Positions 17,026-26,400 of a stretch of DNA of 64,000 nucleotides are shown here, one piece after another. The stretch is from the NCBI GenBank assembly GCA_963664625.1, contig OY761541.1:496001-560000 (forward strand), read 5' to 3'. Position 1 is the stretch's first letter. Every line of letters begins with the position of its first letter. The notes beneath the pieces were generated by a model. It searched no databases and was not told the origin of the DNA. It saw only the letters and a list, made by a program, of their open reading frames with translations. Both the position numbers and the translations under genes were made by a program. Origin of the DNA: CBDCFV01 sp963664625. Its GTDB lineage: Bacteria; Chloroflexota; Dehalococcoidia; Lucifugimonadales; UBA3495.

Positions 17026-17083
17026 CCTTGTGCCGTTCGGTTGCCATTAAACAACATTGACCGGCATCAAAGCGAGGTATCCG

Positions 17084-18652
17084 ATGTACAACATATTAGT
17101 CGAACCATTAATCCGTATCGATACTTCCGACAAGGAGCGGATAGAGTCATCCCTTATACAGGTCTACGTTGAGCTGATGGCCGACAGGGTGGAAGCGTTC
17201 CCGGCCCTACGCCCTCACCAGCGTCACGCTTGGCACACCTTCCTAGTCCAACTGGGCGCGATGGCCATGTACCGGAAGGGAATGACAGACCCGCCGAAAA
17301 CCGCAGAGGAATGGGGCGGCTTGCTGTGTGGCCTGACTCCTGATTGGCGGGAGGATGAACCGTGGCAGTTGGTGATGGATGACATCACCAGGCCCGCCTT
17401 TATGCAGCCGCCAGCATCATCTATTGACCGATTCAAAGACTACAACAAGACTGTAGCAACTCCCGACGACCTGGATATCCTAGTCGTGTCCAAAAACCAT
17501 GACCTCAAATCTGCAATAGCCATTGAACCAAATGTGGATGATTGGATTTTCGCTCTGATTACTGTCCAAACAGGTTCAGCTCAAGACGGCGTGGGGAATT
17601 ATTCGGTTTCGAGAATCAGGAGCGCGTATTCTGCCCGTCCGGCGTTTTCCATTGCGCCTACGTCGAGTCAGGGTACTGTCCGCTGGGGTCCCCATGTCAG
17701 GTGGGACATTGTAACTCTGCTAGAACGCCGTGAAGAGTTTTCAGACAACGCGATGACCATTGATAACGGGATCCCTTTGCTTTGGCTCAATCCTTGGGAT
17801 GGAGCCAAAATTGAATCAATCCCGCTCAGTCAACTCGATCACTTCTTTATCGAAGTGTGCCGTCGAATACGCCTACGCATAGAAGGCGGCAAATTGATGG
17901 CAGTTCGCGCTGGTTCCAAGTCTCAACTTGTACGCAAGACCGATCAAGGCAGGACCAAGGATCCCTGGACCCCTGTGGACGCCGAAGGATTGGCACTTAA
18001 CGTCGGTCCATCTGGTCTAAGCTACAAGCGGATTACGGCATACCTTAAATTAACGAATTGGCCCATATTACTAGAGGCAATCGATCCTAATCAGCAGTCC
18101 GATTTGAAAACAGCACTGGTCGCCAGGAGCCTGAAACGGAACACACGGAAACAAGGAATGACAGAGGGCTATGCCGAACGTGTGATTCCGTTAAGCCCCG
18201 ATGTTACGAGCGGCCGTGGTAGCTTGAAAGACTTAGGTGCTTTAGCCGAAGAAAGAATAAGAGACATCGACAAAGTCCAACGCATACTTAGCCACGCCAT
18301 CCAGACTTTCGCTAACCGGGGAGATTCCGCCAACACCAAACCGGAGCACCGGGAACGCGCCCGCGAGTGGCTGGACCGGCTGGACGAAATAATTGACACC
18401 CGTTTTTTCGAGGCTCTCCAAACCGAATTCGAGGAAACGGACGCGGGCCAGAGGAAACGGATTCGGCATGGTTGGCTACTCAACGACGATGGTGAGTATG
18501 GCGTAATCAACTACGCCAGTGACTTGTTAACCGACGCCACCGATTCGTTGCCTTGCCCGACGATTTACCGCTACAAGGCAAGAGTCAACGCCCAAGGACT
18601 ATTCGAAGGGCGGTTACGCGGGAATGCCGGATTCCCTGATTTGTTCCTATAG
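17084..18652 (+). CDS. cas8e: Cas8e (Cse1/CasA), large subunit of Cascade
   Basis: 522 aa large subunit that reads the PAM and recruits Cas3. It starts at ATG17084 (YNILVEPLIRI) with GAGG 6 bp upstream; a TTG at 17057 is less likely. Marks of the family include the N-terminal ALRPHQRHAWHTFLVQLGAMAM, ITRPAFMQPP (the loop region) and a helical C-terminal bundle with the REWLDRLDEIIDTRFFEAL segment. Length fits the family. Codon use is visibly less GC-rich than in cas7, cas5 and cas3, as is cse2, hinting that this part was exchanged separately. The next gene begins 13 bp later. Confidence 0.93.
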   Translation: MYNILVEPLIRIDTSDKERIESSLIQVYVELMADRVEAFPALRPHQRHAWHTFLVQLGAMAMYRKGMTDPPKTAEEWGGLLCGLTPDWREDEPWQLVMDDITRPAFMQPPASSIDRFKDYNKTVATPDDLDILVVSKNHDLKSAIAIEPNVDDWIFALITVQTGSAQDGVGNYSVSRIRSAYSARPAFSIAPTSSQGTVRWGPHVRWDIVTLLERREEFSDNAMTIDNGIPLLWLNPWDGAKIESIPLSQLDHFFIEVCRRIRLRIEGGKLMAVRAGSKSQLVRKTDQGRTKDPWTPVDAEGLALNVGPSGLSYKRITAYLKLTNWPILLEAIDPNQQSDLKTALVARSLKRNTRKQGMTEGYAERVIPLSPDVTSGRGSLKDLGALAEERIRDIDKVQRILSHAIQTFANRGDSANTKPEHRERAREWLDRLDEIIDTRFFEALQTEFEETDAGQRKRIRHGWLLNDDGEYGVINYASDLLTDATDSLPCPTIYRYKARVNAQGLFEGRLRGNAGFPDLFL

Positions 18653-18665
18653 CAAGGAGATTGAT

Positions 18666-19286
18666 ATGATCAGTACACCAGCAGTCACCGAACCTGATAA
18701 AGCGTCATGGCAGAACGCCGAGCCCCAATCTTGGGGTGGTGTCGCCGTTCGGTTCGCTAGAGATATGGCCCGCGTCAACTCCGAACAGTATCACAGCAGT
18801 CTCACCAGAGGGGACTTAGCCAATCTTCGCCGTATGGACCTCGACGATCCCGACCCAGTAGTCATCCGCCTGATGACGAGTCAGGATGCGTTAGCGGAAT
18901 GGGTAACAAATGACTCCATCTATCGCAAGTGGGCCCTTATTCTGCAAGGCGTAGCCTTAATGACTCCCCGGTCTTCTGGTGACGCCAACATATCCGCCCA
19001 CGACGGCAATACGACGGTGGGCCAAGCCTTGTACCAAGCAGGGTACAGCGAATCCCGCTTCAATCGGTTGCTCGCGGCCCGAGAGGGAATGCTACATACA
19101 CTCCTGTCGCGGATGTTTCGCATGATGGCCGCCGCCGACCAGCGGTTTAGCTGGCGTGAAATGGCCCGCTTTATTCGCAACTCCGACTACAACGAAATCC
19201 GAGCTGAGCAATGCCGACGCCGCTTCGCCAACTATTACTTTCGGGCAATGCGGCTGTCGTCTCAATCAGACTATGAACGCGAGTAA
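18666..19286 (+). CDS. cse2: Cse2 (CasB/Cas11e), small subunit of Cascade
   Basis: 206 aa helical small subunit of type I-E Cascade. ATG18666 is preceded by CAAGGAG; the longer frame from 18624 overlaps cas8e and is rejected. Typical segments are NSEQYHSSLTRGDLANLRRMD (N-terminal helices) and AGYSESRFNRLLAAREGML with the downstream FSWREMARFI. It stabilises the crRNA-target hybrid along the complex backbone. Position between cas8e and cas7 is the standard order. Confidence 0.93.
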   Translation: MISTPAVTEPDKASWQNAEPQSWGGVAVRFARDMARVNSEQYHSSLTRGDLANLRRMDLDDPDPVVIRLMTSQDALAEWVTNDSIYRKWALILQGVALMTPRSSGDANISAHDGNTTVGQALYQAGYSESRFNRLLAAREGMLHTLLSRMFRMMAAADQRFSWREMARFIRNSDYNEIRAEQCRRRFANYYFRAMRLSSQSDYERE

Positions 19287-19310
19287 TTTAGCTGCATAAG
19301 GAGAATAGCT

Positions 19311-20483
19311 ATGCCGACGCCACGGTTTTTACAAATCCACACTCTACACTCCTATCCGGCGGCGCTGCTGAACCGCGACGACTCGGGCTTAGCCAAAAGG
19401 ATGCCTTTCGGCGGCGCGGTGCGGACGCGCATTTCGTCTCAGTGCCTCAAGCGGCACTGGCGCACCGCCCAGGACGAGTTTGCAATCCACAGCATCGCCG
19501 GCAGTACCGAGGCTATCCGGTCACGCAATATCGTTGAACGAATGGTGATTGCGCCTCTCAAGAACACCAACGGAGTTGACGAGGCAGTGTTGACGGCGGT
19601 GGAAACTGCCTTCAATGTCGGTGTTTACGGCAGCAGCGGCGCGACCGAGCGGGGCCGCCAACCCTTGCTCTTGGGGGTGCCCGAAGTTGAGCACCTGCAC
19701 CAGAGAGCCGCTGCCATCTGTACCGAGTATCCTACCGACGCCAAGGCCGCCGGCGACGCCGCGGCCGCGCTGTTCAATGCCCGGCGCGGTGAGGGCAACA
19801 ACTTCCGCGCCATGCTTGATTCGACACGGCTCCCCGCCGGACTGGAGGGTGCGCTGTTCGGGCGTATGGTCACTTCCGACCCCGGGGCGAACATAGAGGC
19901 TGCCATCCACGTGGCCCACGCCTTCACTGTGCACCGGGAGGAGAGCGAGAGCGACTACTTTTCCGTGGTGGACGACCTTCAGGGCGACGACGAGGACGCC
20001 GGAGCCGCTCACATCGGCGACATGGAACTGACCGCGGGCCTGTTCTACGGGTACGTGGTGGTGGACGTGCCGGGGTTGGTGTCCAACCTGGAAGGTTGCA
20101 AGAGCGAGGAATGGGATAGCGCCGATCGGGAGTTGGCCGCCAAGGTCGTGGAGCACCTGACCCACCTGATCGCCACCGTTTCGCCGGGAGCCAAGCTGGG
20201 ATCCACCGCTCCCTACGGACGGGCCAGGTTCATGCTCATCGAGGCCGGTTCCAGCCAGCCCTACAGCCTCGCCGACGCTTTCCGCACACCGGTCGCGGCC
20301 CAGACCAAGGATGCGCTGAAGGCTCTGGCTACGGAAATCGACGGGCAGGATAATTGCTACGGAGTGAAGGGTGCCCGCCGCTTTATGTCTATGAACGGCT
20401 GCGACATCCCCAACGCGGAACGGCTGTGCATGGACGACTTGGCGTCCTGGGCCGCCGACGCCGTTCGCAGTGGCACGGTATAA
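19311..20483 (+). CDS. cas7e: Cas7e (Cse4/CasC), backbone subunit
   Basis: 390 aa RAMP protein that polymerises along the crRNA spacer. The start region (FLQIHTLHSYPAALLNRDDSGLAKRMPFGG) and RTRISSQCLKRHWR are hallmark Cas7e segments (shown in part). AAGGAG lies 8 bp before ATG19311. The C-terminal end has KGARRFMSMNGCD. Length is standard for the subfamily. It is followed by cas5e after 2 bp, indicating tight coupling. Confidence 0.95.
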   Translation: MPTPRFLQIHTLHSYPAALLNRDDSGLAKRMPFGGAVRTRISSQCLKRHWRTAQDEFAIHSIAGSTEAIRSRNIVERMVIAPLKNTNGVDEAVLTAVETAFNVGVYGSSGATERGRQPLLLGVPEVEHLHQRAAAICTEYPTDAKAAGDAAAALFNARRGEGNNFRAMLDSTRLPAGLEGALFGRMVTSDPGANIEAAIHVAHAFTVHREESESDYFSVVDDLQGDDEDAGAAHIGDMELTAGLFYGYVVVDVPGLVSNLEGCKSEEWDSADRELAAKVVEHLTHLIATVSPGAKLGSTAPYGRARFMLIEAGSSQPYSLADAFRTPVAAQTKDALKALATEIDGQDNCYGVKGARRFMSMNGCDIPNAERLCMDDLASWAADAVRSGTV

Positions 20484-20485
20484 CG

Positions 20486-21259
20486 ATGGCGAAGCACCTG
20501 ATTTTGAACTTGGAAGCGCCGCTGATGAGTTTCGGCGGCGAGACCATCGACAATCTCGGCGTCATCCGGCCCTTCCCGGCAACCTCCATGCTGACCGGGC
20601 TGCTGGCCAACGCCCTGGGCTGGCGGCGTGTGGAACGGGAACGGCACCAAGACTTGCAGGACCGGTTGGTCTTCGCTGCCCGCATCGACCGGGAACAGCG
20701 CGGCGGTTTGAGCATCCAAGACTTTCAGACGGCCCAACTGGCCGCCAACGACCGGGGTTGGACCACCAGGGGAGCGCCGGAGGAGCGGGCCGGCGGCGCC
20801 AACACCTACAACGCTCCGCACCTGCGCTACCGTGACTATTACGCCGACACGCGGGTGACCGTCGCGCTGCGGCTGGAGCCGGCCAACGGGGACCCGACGC
20901 TGGACAAACTGGCGGAGAAACTACAGGAACCGGCGCGGCCCCTGTTCATCGGGCGCAAGCCATGCCTGCCCTCCTGTCAGTTGTTCGGCGGGTACAGCGA
21001 GGGCGAGACTGCGCTGGCGGCGTTGCTGGCGCATCCCTTGGCCGGTGGCGATACCAACCGCCCAACCATCAGGTCCCTGTGGCCTCAAGATGAAGGTAAG
21101 GACGGAATAGAGCCGAACCGCACCTACATGCTCACCGACCAGCGCAACTGGGTCTCCGGCCTCCACGGCGGCGGACGCTGGATGTGCGAGGGATCCATTG
21201 AGCGGGACAAGTTTGGCCCCAACAAAGAAGCCGGGCCGGAAGGGGAGGAGCAGGCATGA
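20486..21259 (+). CDS. cas5e: Cas5e (CasD)
   Basis: 257 aa RAMP subunit that binds the 5' handle of the crRNA. The N-terminal LILNLEAPLMSFGGETIDN and RPFPATSMLTGLLANALGW are typical Cas5e. Start at ATG20486, only 2 bp after the cas7e stop; a longer frame starting at 20354 overlaps cas7e and is rejected. Mid-protein RPLFIGRKPCLPS is also characteristic. Its stop overlaps the cas6e start by 4 bp (ATGA). Confidence 0.95.
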   Translation: MAKHLILNLEAPLMSFGGETIDNLGVIRPFPATSMLTGLLANALGWRRVERERHQDLQDRLVFAARIDREQRGGLSIQDFQTAQLAANDRGWTTRGAPEERAGGANTYNAPHLRYRDYYADTRVTVALRLEPANGDPTLDKLAEKLQEPARPLFIGRKPCLPSCQLFGGYSEGETALAALLAHPLAGGDTNRPTIRSLWPQDEGKDGIEPNRTYMLTDQRNWVSGLHGGGRWMCEGSIERDKFGPNKEAGPEGEEQA

Positions 21260-22110
21260 CCACAGCAACCAACACTGTCCCGGAAACGGCCACCCTGCAA
21301 ATGGTCCGGGCCGAGGTCAACGTGCGGGAGTTCCAGCGGTGGATGGGCACGAGGCGGCTCCAAGACCCGGACCACGCCGCACACTGTCTACTGATCGAGT
21401 GCTTCGGCGACTTGGCTCCCAAGCCATTCCGTCTTATCGTCCCGCGCGGCGGGTCAATGGGCTGCCTCTATGGGTATGGTCAGTCCGACGCCGATGAACT
21501 GCGGGAATCGGCGGCCATCTGCGCCGATCCGTTGCAGACGCGCATCATCCCCGCCTCGACCATTGACAGCAAGCTCATGCCTGCGGAGTGGCAGACGGGC
21601 AAACGACTCGGCTTCGAGGTGCGGGTCCGGCCCGTCGTGCGTCTGCAAAAGGACCTTAACCGGGTTCCGCCTGATAAACAACGGTTGTTCCGGCAGGACA
21701 AGCGGAACGGCGAGAGGGAGTGTAAGCCGAGGCCCGGTATGGAATGTGACGTTTTCCAGTGGAAAGCGTTGCTCTATGACAAGGGCAAAATGCCCTACAC
21801 CCGGGAACAGGTCTACACCGAGTGGCTGTCTGACCAGCTTGGCCGTATCAGGAAGGACCAGAACGGACGACAGATAGGACTCACCGGCGGAGCGAGCCTG
21901 GACGTGGAGCGGACCAAGCTGGTGTCTTTCCAGCGAACCCGCGCCTTCCGCAAGCTGCACACCCGCTACAGCGAGGGGCCAGACGCCGTGATGCGAGGCG
22001 TCCTCACTATCACGGACTCCGCGGCCTTCAGCGACCTGCTGCGCCAAGGCATCGGGCGTCACCGCGCCTACGGGTACGGAATGTTGCTGCTGCGCCCGGC
22101 CCGCGACTGA
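21256..22110 (+). CDS. cas6e: Cas6e (CasE), crRNA-processing endonuclease
   Basis: 284 aa endoribonuclease that cuts each repeat at the base of its hairpin and stays bound to it. Visible marks: HAAHCLLIECFGDLAPKPFR near residue 37-56 containing the active-site His region, PASTIDSKLMP, and the C-terminal glycine-rich loop GIGRHRAYGYGMLLL. Translation is coupled to cas5e by a 4-bp overlap. A repeat-like hairpin lies 40 bp beyond its stop and could be cut by this enzyme. Confidence 0.94.
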   Translation: MTTATNTVPETATLQMVRAEVNVREFQRWMGTRRLQDPDHAAHCLLIECFGDLAPKPFRLIVPRGGSMGCLYGYGQSDADELRESAAICADPLQTRIIPASTIDSKLMPAEWQTGKRLGFEVRVRPVVRLQKDLNRVPPDKQRLFRQDKRNGERECKPRPGMECDVFQWKALLYDKGKMPYTREQVYTEWLSDQLGRIRKDQNGRQIGLTGGASLDVERTKLVSFQRTRAFRKLHTRYSEGPDAVMRGVLTITDSAAFSDLLRQGIGRHRAYGYGMLLLRPARD

Positions 22111-22149
22111 TGCCGCTCTTTGCACCTTACCAATTGAATAACCGATTCC

Positions 22150-22177
22150 CATTCCCCCGCATTCGCGGGGAAGGTGA
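22150..22177 (+). other. CRISPR-repeat-like hairpin between cas6e and cas1
   Basis: In the 79-bp gap after cas6e, 20 of 28 positions match the array repeat in sense orientation, including TTCCCCCGCA and CGCGGGGA; the stem is conserved and the tail (GGTGA) diverges. It lies just before the cas1 ribosome site (GGTGAGGAG). It could be a Cas6e binding or cleavage site in the cas mRNA, or a relic repeat. Confidence 0.6.
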
Positions 22178-22189
22178 GGAGAAAATCCT

Positions 22190-23125
22190 ATGTTAAGAGG
22201 CCGACTGGGGCTGGAGACAGCCAGGATACCGCACGCCGACCGGCACGGTCTGTTGTGGCTTTCCCGAGGTGCGCTGACTGTCCGGGACGGCACCCTGAGG
22301 TTTGAGCGTCAGGGCGACCCCGATGCCGACAGTGCTTTGGAAGCCGGCGAGTACGGCATCCCGTTCCAAACCTTGTCCATGATACTGCTCGGTCCCGGCT
22401 CCACGGTGAGCCACGACGCTTTACGGTTAATGGCGCGCCACGGCACAGCGTTGGTGGCGGTGGGGGAGGACGGCGTAAGGTGCTACACCGCGCCTCCCTT
22501 GATGCCGGATACGTCGGACTTGGCCCGAAAGCAAATGGCTGCTTGGGCGGACAAGGAGGGAGGGCGCATCACCATCGCCAAAAAGATGTATGCTCTGCGG
22601 TTGGGGGAGGTACTGCCCCAGCAGGACCTGTCGGCGTTGCGGGGCGTGGAAGGGGCCCGCATGAGGCGGACCTATCAGACCGTGGCCCAACGCTACGGAA
22701 TCTCGTGGCAGAGGCGACGATACGACCGGAATGACCCTTTGTGGGCCGACATTCCCAACCAAGCTATCAATCACGCATCGGTGGCCGTAACCTCGGCGGC
22801 GGTGATTGCCGTAACCGCCATAGGAGCTATACCGCAATTGGGCTTCATCCACGAGCACAGCGGCGAAGCCTTCGCACTGGACGTGGCCGACCTGTTCCGC
22901 GACACCATCCTGCTCCCCGCGGCCTTCCAGTCGGCCAAGGCCGTGATGGACAACCCGACCCTCAACATAGAACGGCACACGAGGCGCACGACAGGAGAGT
23001 TGCTGCGAACCGAGCGGGTGATTTCCAAGATGATCGACCGCATCAAGGCCCTCTTTGACGACGTGGTTGTTCCCGATGACGGGCGGGCAGTCCTGCCGGA
23101 AGAGTGGGACCAGGATGAGGAGTAA
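22190..23125 (+). CDS. cas1: Cas1e integrase
   Basis: 311 aa type I-E Cas1, catalytic subunit of spacer integration. Active-site residues are in RGVEGARMR (Glu about 149), LGFIHEHSGEAFALDVADLF (His about 221 and Asp about 234). The N-terminal DRHGLLWLSRGAL and SMILLGPGSTVSHDAL are typical of the Cas1e branch. GAGGAG lies 8-13 bp before ATG22190. Acts with Cas2 on the leader end of the array 350 bp downstream. Confidence 0.96.
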   Translation: MLRGRLGLETARIPHADRHGLLWLSRGALTVRDGTLRFERQGDPDADSALEAGEYGIPFQTLSMILLGPGSTVSHDALRLMARHGTALVAVGEDGVRCYTAPPLMPDTSDLARKQMAAWADKEGGRITIAKKMYALRLGEVLPQQDLSALRGVEGARMRRTYQTVAQRYGISWQRRRYDRNDPLWADIPNQAINHASVAVTSAAVIAVTAIGAIPQLGFIHEHSGEAFALDVADLFRDTILLPAAFQSAKAVMDNPTLNIERHTRRTTGELLRTERVISKMIDRIKALFDDVVVPDDGRAVLPEEWDQDEE

Positions 23126-23128
23126 AGC

Positions 23129-23416
23129 ATGACCGTAATCGTTACCATCAACGTGGAGGCGCGTTACCGGGGATTCCTGGCGTCGTCGATGCTGGAGATA
23201 GCGCCGGGAGTATACACCTCGCCGCAGATGACCAGCGGGATAAGGGAAAGGATCTGGGACGTTCTGTCGCGCTGGTACTACGAACTGGGTCAGGGATCGA
23301 TCGTGATGACCTGGCGGGACCCCGCCGCCGTAGGGGAGCAGCGCATCCGCACACTGGGGGAGGCACCGAAAGACATCGTGGATGCCGACGGCGTCTACCT
23401 GGTAAAGTACAACTAA
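23129..23416 (+). CDS. cas2: Cas2e
   Basis: 95 aa type I-E Cas2, the structural partner of Cas1 in the integration complex. TVIVTINVEARYRGFLASSM and APGVYTSPQMTSGIRERIW are diagnostic of Cas2e. It begins 3 bp after cas1. There is no C-terminal DnaQ fusion as found in some relatives; the free exonuclease at 12780-13322 may fill that role. Confidence 0.95.
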   Translation: MTVIVTINVEARYRGFLASSMLEIAPGVYTSPQMTSGIRERIWDVLSRWYYELGQGSIVMTWRDPAAVGEQRIRTLGEAPKDIVDADGVYLVKYN

Positions 23417-23469
23417 CCGACCCTCATCCCACAATTGCAACCGTCAATACTCAATATGACGCCGCTAGG
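23417..23469 (+). promoter_or_regulatory. CRISPR leader (short)
   Basis: Only 53 bp separate the cas2 stop from the first repeat. The segment is more A/T-rich than its surroundings (CACAATTGCAACCGTCAATA, then CTCAATATGAC) and must hold the integration signal and array promoter, unless the promoter lies inside cas2. I see no well-spaced -35/-10 pair. Repeat decay at the other end confirms this as the leader side. Confidence 0.6.
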
Positions 23470-26400
23470 GGTTCCCCCGCACACGCGGGGATAGACCTCA
23501 CCCTGAAAGGCACGGGCATATCCGGCATCCGGTTCCCCCGCACACGCGGGGATAGACCCCCGAGAACCCGTATCTGCTCCTCAATCGCCGCGGTTCCCCC
23601 GCACACGCGGGGATAGACCCCGGGCATAATGGCGCTCAAAGTATTCCCATGCGGTTCCCCCGCACACGCGGGGATAGACCGGCGTCCAGTTCCTCTCCGC
23701 GCGGGGCCAGTTCGGTTCCCCCGCACACGCGGGGATAGACCCCCCCACGAGTTCAAGGTCACATACGGTGGACGGGTTCCCCCGCACACGCGGGGATAGA
23801 CCTGCGATGTACTCTCCTGACGGTGCCCAGGGCAAGGTTCCCCCGCACACGCGGGGATAGACCTTTTGATCTCCCCTTGCTGCCGTGGTAGGAGGTGGTT
23901 CCCCCGCACACGCGGGGATAGACCGACGTACTCCGGTGGCGTGGTCTGCCGGTGTAAGGTTCCCCCGCACACGCGGGGATAGACCGTGCACCGGGCGGCG
24001 GGCAATAGCAATCCAAGCGGTTCCCCCGCACACGCGGGGATAGACCGTTGGGGAATCAATACTCACCGTGTCAAGACTAGGTTCCCCCGCACACGCGGGG
24101 ATAGACCCCGCGATATTTTGCCCCCACACTCCACGCAAGTGGTTCCCCCGCACACGCGGGGATAGACCCTCCGCGGTCTTCTCCGACTGGGTTCTGGTGG
24201 GGGTTCCCCCGCACACGCGGGGATAGACCCGGTGCTGATGACTTCTGCCCGGCGATCCAGGAGGTTCCCCCGCACACGCGGGGATAGACCCTTGGACCGC
24301 TTCTTTGGGGTCGCCGGCCCAACGGTTCCCCCGCACACGCGGGGATAGACCTCTTCTTTGTCAGTCTCTGGCGCAACACCGGTTGGTTCCCCCGCACACG
24401 CGGGGATAGACCGCGCGGCTTGGATGGGTCGGCGGGCTTGCGCGGGGTTCCCCCGCACACGCGGGGATAGACCCGTGGTTCAGGGTTCTTGTGCCGAGTG
24501 CCAGGGGGTTCCCCCGCACACGCGGGGATAGACCGATACCACCCTACCGCACTACCAGTAATGATCAGGTTCCCCCGCACACGCGGGGATAGACCATACA
24601 GAGACTTCAACACCGGGGATATCAACCTGGTTCCCCCGCACACGCGGGGATAGACCTGCAATGGTCATTCGGGACTTGTCGGGGCTATGGGTTCCCCCGC
24701 ACACGCGGGGATAGACCGCTCTTGGATCGCCGGTTGCAGGGACTCGATGTGGTTCCCCCGCACACGCGGGGATAGACCCGACTCCAATATCCCGAAAGCC
24801 GCGGCCGAAGCGGTTCCCCCGCACACGCGGGGATAGACCGTCCGCTATCACCGTCACGCACACCCCTAGCGCGGTTCCCCCGCACACGCGGGGATAGACC
24901 CGTGGACGCATCGGGGTTCGATGGCAACTTGGCGGTTCCCCCGCACACGCGGGGATAGACCCCCGCTTGTTTGCCAAGCCCTCTGGCCGGAGACGGTTCC
25001 CCCGCACACGCGGGGATAGACCCTATGCTGACTTCATCACCGCTCTGGATGACGCGGTTCCCCCGCACACGCGGGGATAGACCCACCAGCGACGTTATCG
25101 CGTTGATGTGGACCTCGGTTCCCCCGCACACGCGGGGATAGACCCCACCATTGCATCATGTTACTCACCCGGTATTGGGTTCCCCCGCACACGCGGGGAT
25201 AGACCCAACGCTCAGACCGCCTTCCTGCGCTTCAAGCGGGTTCCCCCGCACACGCGGGGATAGACCTCTCCGGCACCACGGCGCAGGAGACGAGCATCGG
25301 GTTCCCCCGCACACGCGGGGATAGACCCGTTGATGTCTGGGTTGAAGTGCTGGTAGCGCAGGTTCCCCCGCACACGCGGGGATAGACCCCTAGGCTATTG
25401 GGAGCAGGGTTCCCAAGGCTCGGTTCCCCCGCACACGCGGGGATAGACCGTGTATGTTTGACCTGGTGGGCTATGAAATCGAGGTTCCCCCGCACACGCG
25501 GGGATAGACCTGCTGGGGCGGTCGCCAGGGAGGTCTGACATGGGGTTCCCCCGCACACGCGGGGATAGACCAGTTCAGAATCAAGCCGGAGGACTTACGC
25601 ACCCGGTTCCCCCGCACACGCGGGGATAGACCTTGGGAGTCCGGTAGCAGGAGACGGATATGAAGGGTTCCCCCGCACACGCGGGGATAGACCCCCACCT
25701 ATGGCAGTGAAGGCCCCGGTGGTGGTGGTTCCCCCGCACACGCGGGGATAGACCGTAGGGCATACGGCCTTGCATGAAATGGTGAAAGGTTCCCCCGCAC
25801 ACGCGGGGATAGACCCCCCGCCGTCCTTTCCGCGTTCGTGGTTTATAAGGTTCCCCCGCACACGCGGGGATAGACCGTGCTGGCCCGGCGGGAACCTCAA
25901 CGGGCGGCAGGTTCCCCCGCACACGCGGGGATAGACCGGTCCCCGCGCTTCACCCATTCAACGTCCACGGGGTTCCCCCGCACACGCGGGGATAGACCGA
26001 CGGACTCCAAGACGATCAGTGCGATGGCAAGGGTTCCCCCGCACACGCGGGGATAGACCCTGCCAAGGGCGTATGGGAAGGCGCAACGGAAGGGTTCCCC
26101 CGCACACGCGGGGATAGACCCCAATCAAGACGGCAAATTCAACCGCAGGGTATGGTTCCCCCGCACACGCGGGGATAGACCCATTGCGTGGGACCTGAAC
26201 GACGGCGAGGACGGGGTTCCCCCGCACACGCGGGGATAGACCCCCATGCTCCACGGCGTTCCCGATGATCCATACGGTTCCCCCGCACACGCGGGGATAG
26301 ACCCCTGCTTTACCAGTGCCGGGACATCATGCGGAAGGTTCCCCCGCACACGCGGGGATAGACCTGCCCCGCCGCCGCTTACATCCGCAGCGGTGGAGGT

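Noticed and set aside
16936..17083. Target of the mini-CRISPR spacer in the cas8e promoter
   Set aside because: Only a 7-nt GCTTAGC and a 5-nt TAGGG match were found, at positions not consistent with a PAM-adjacent seed; too short to claim.
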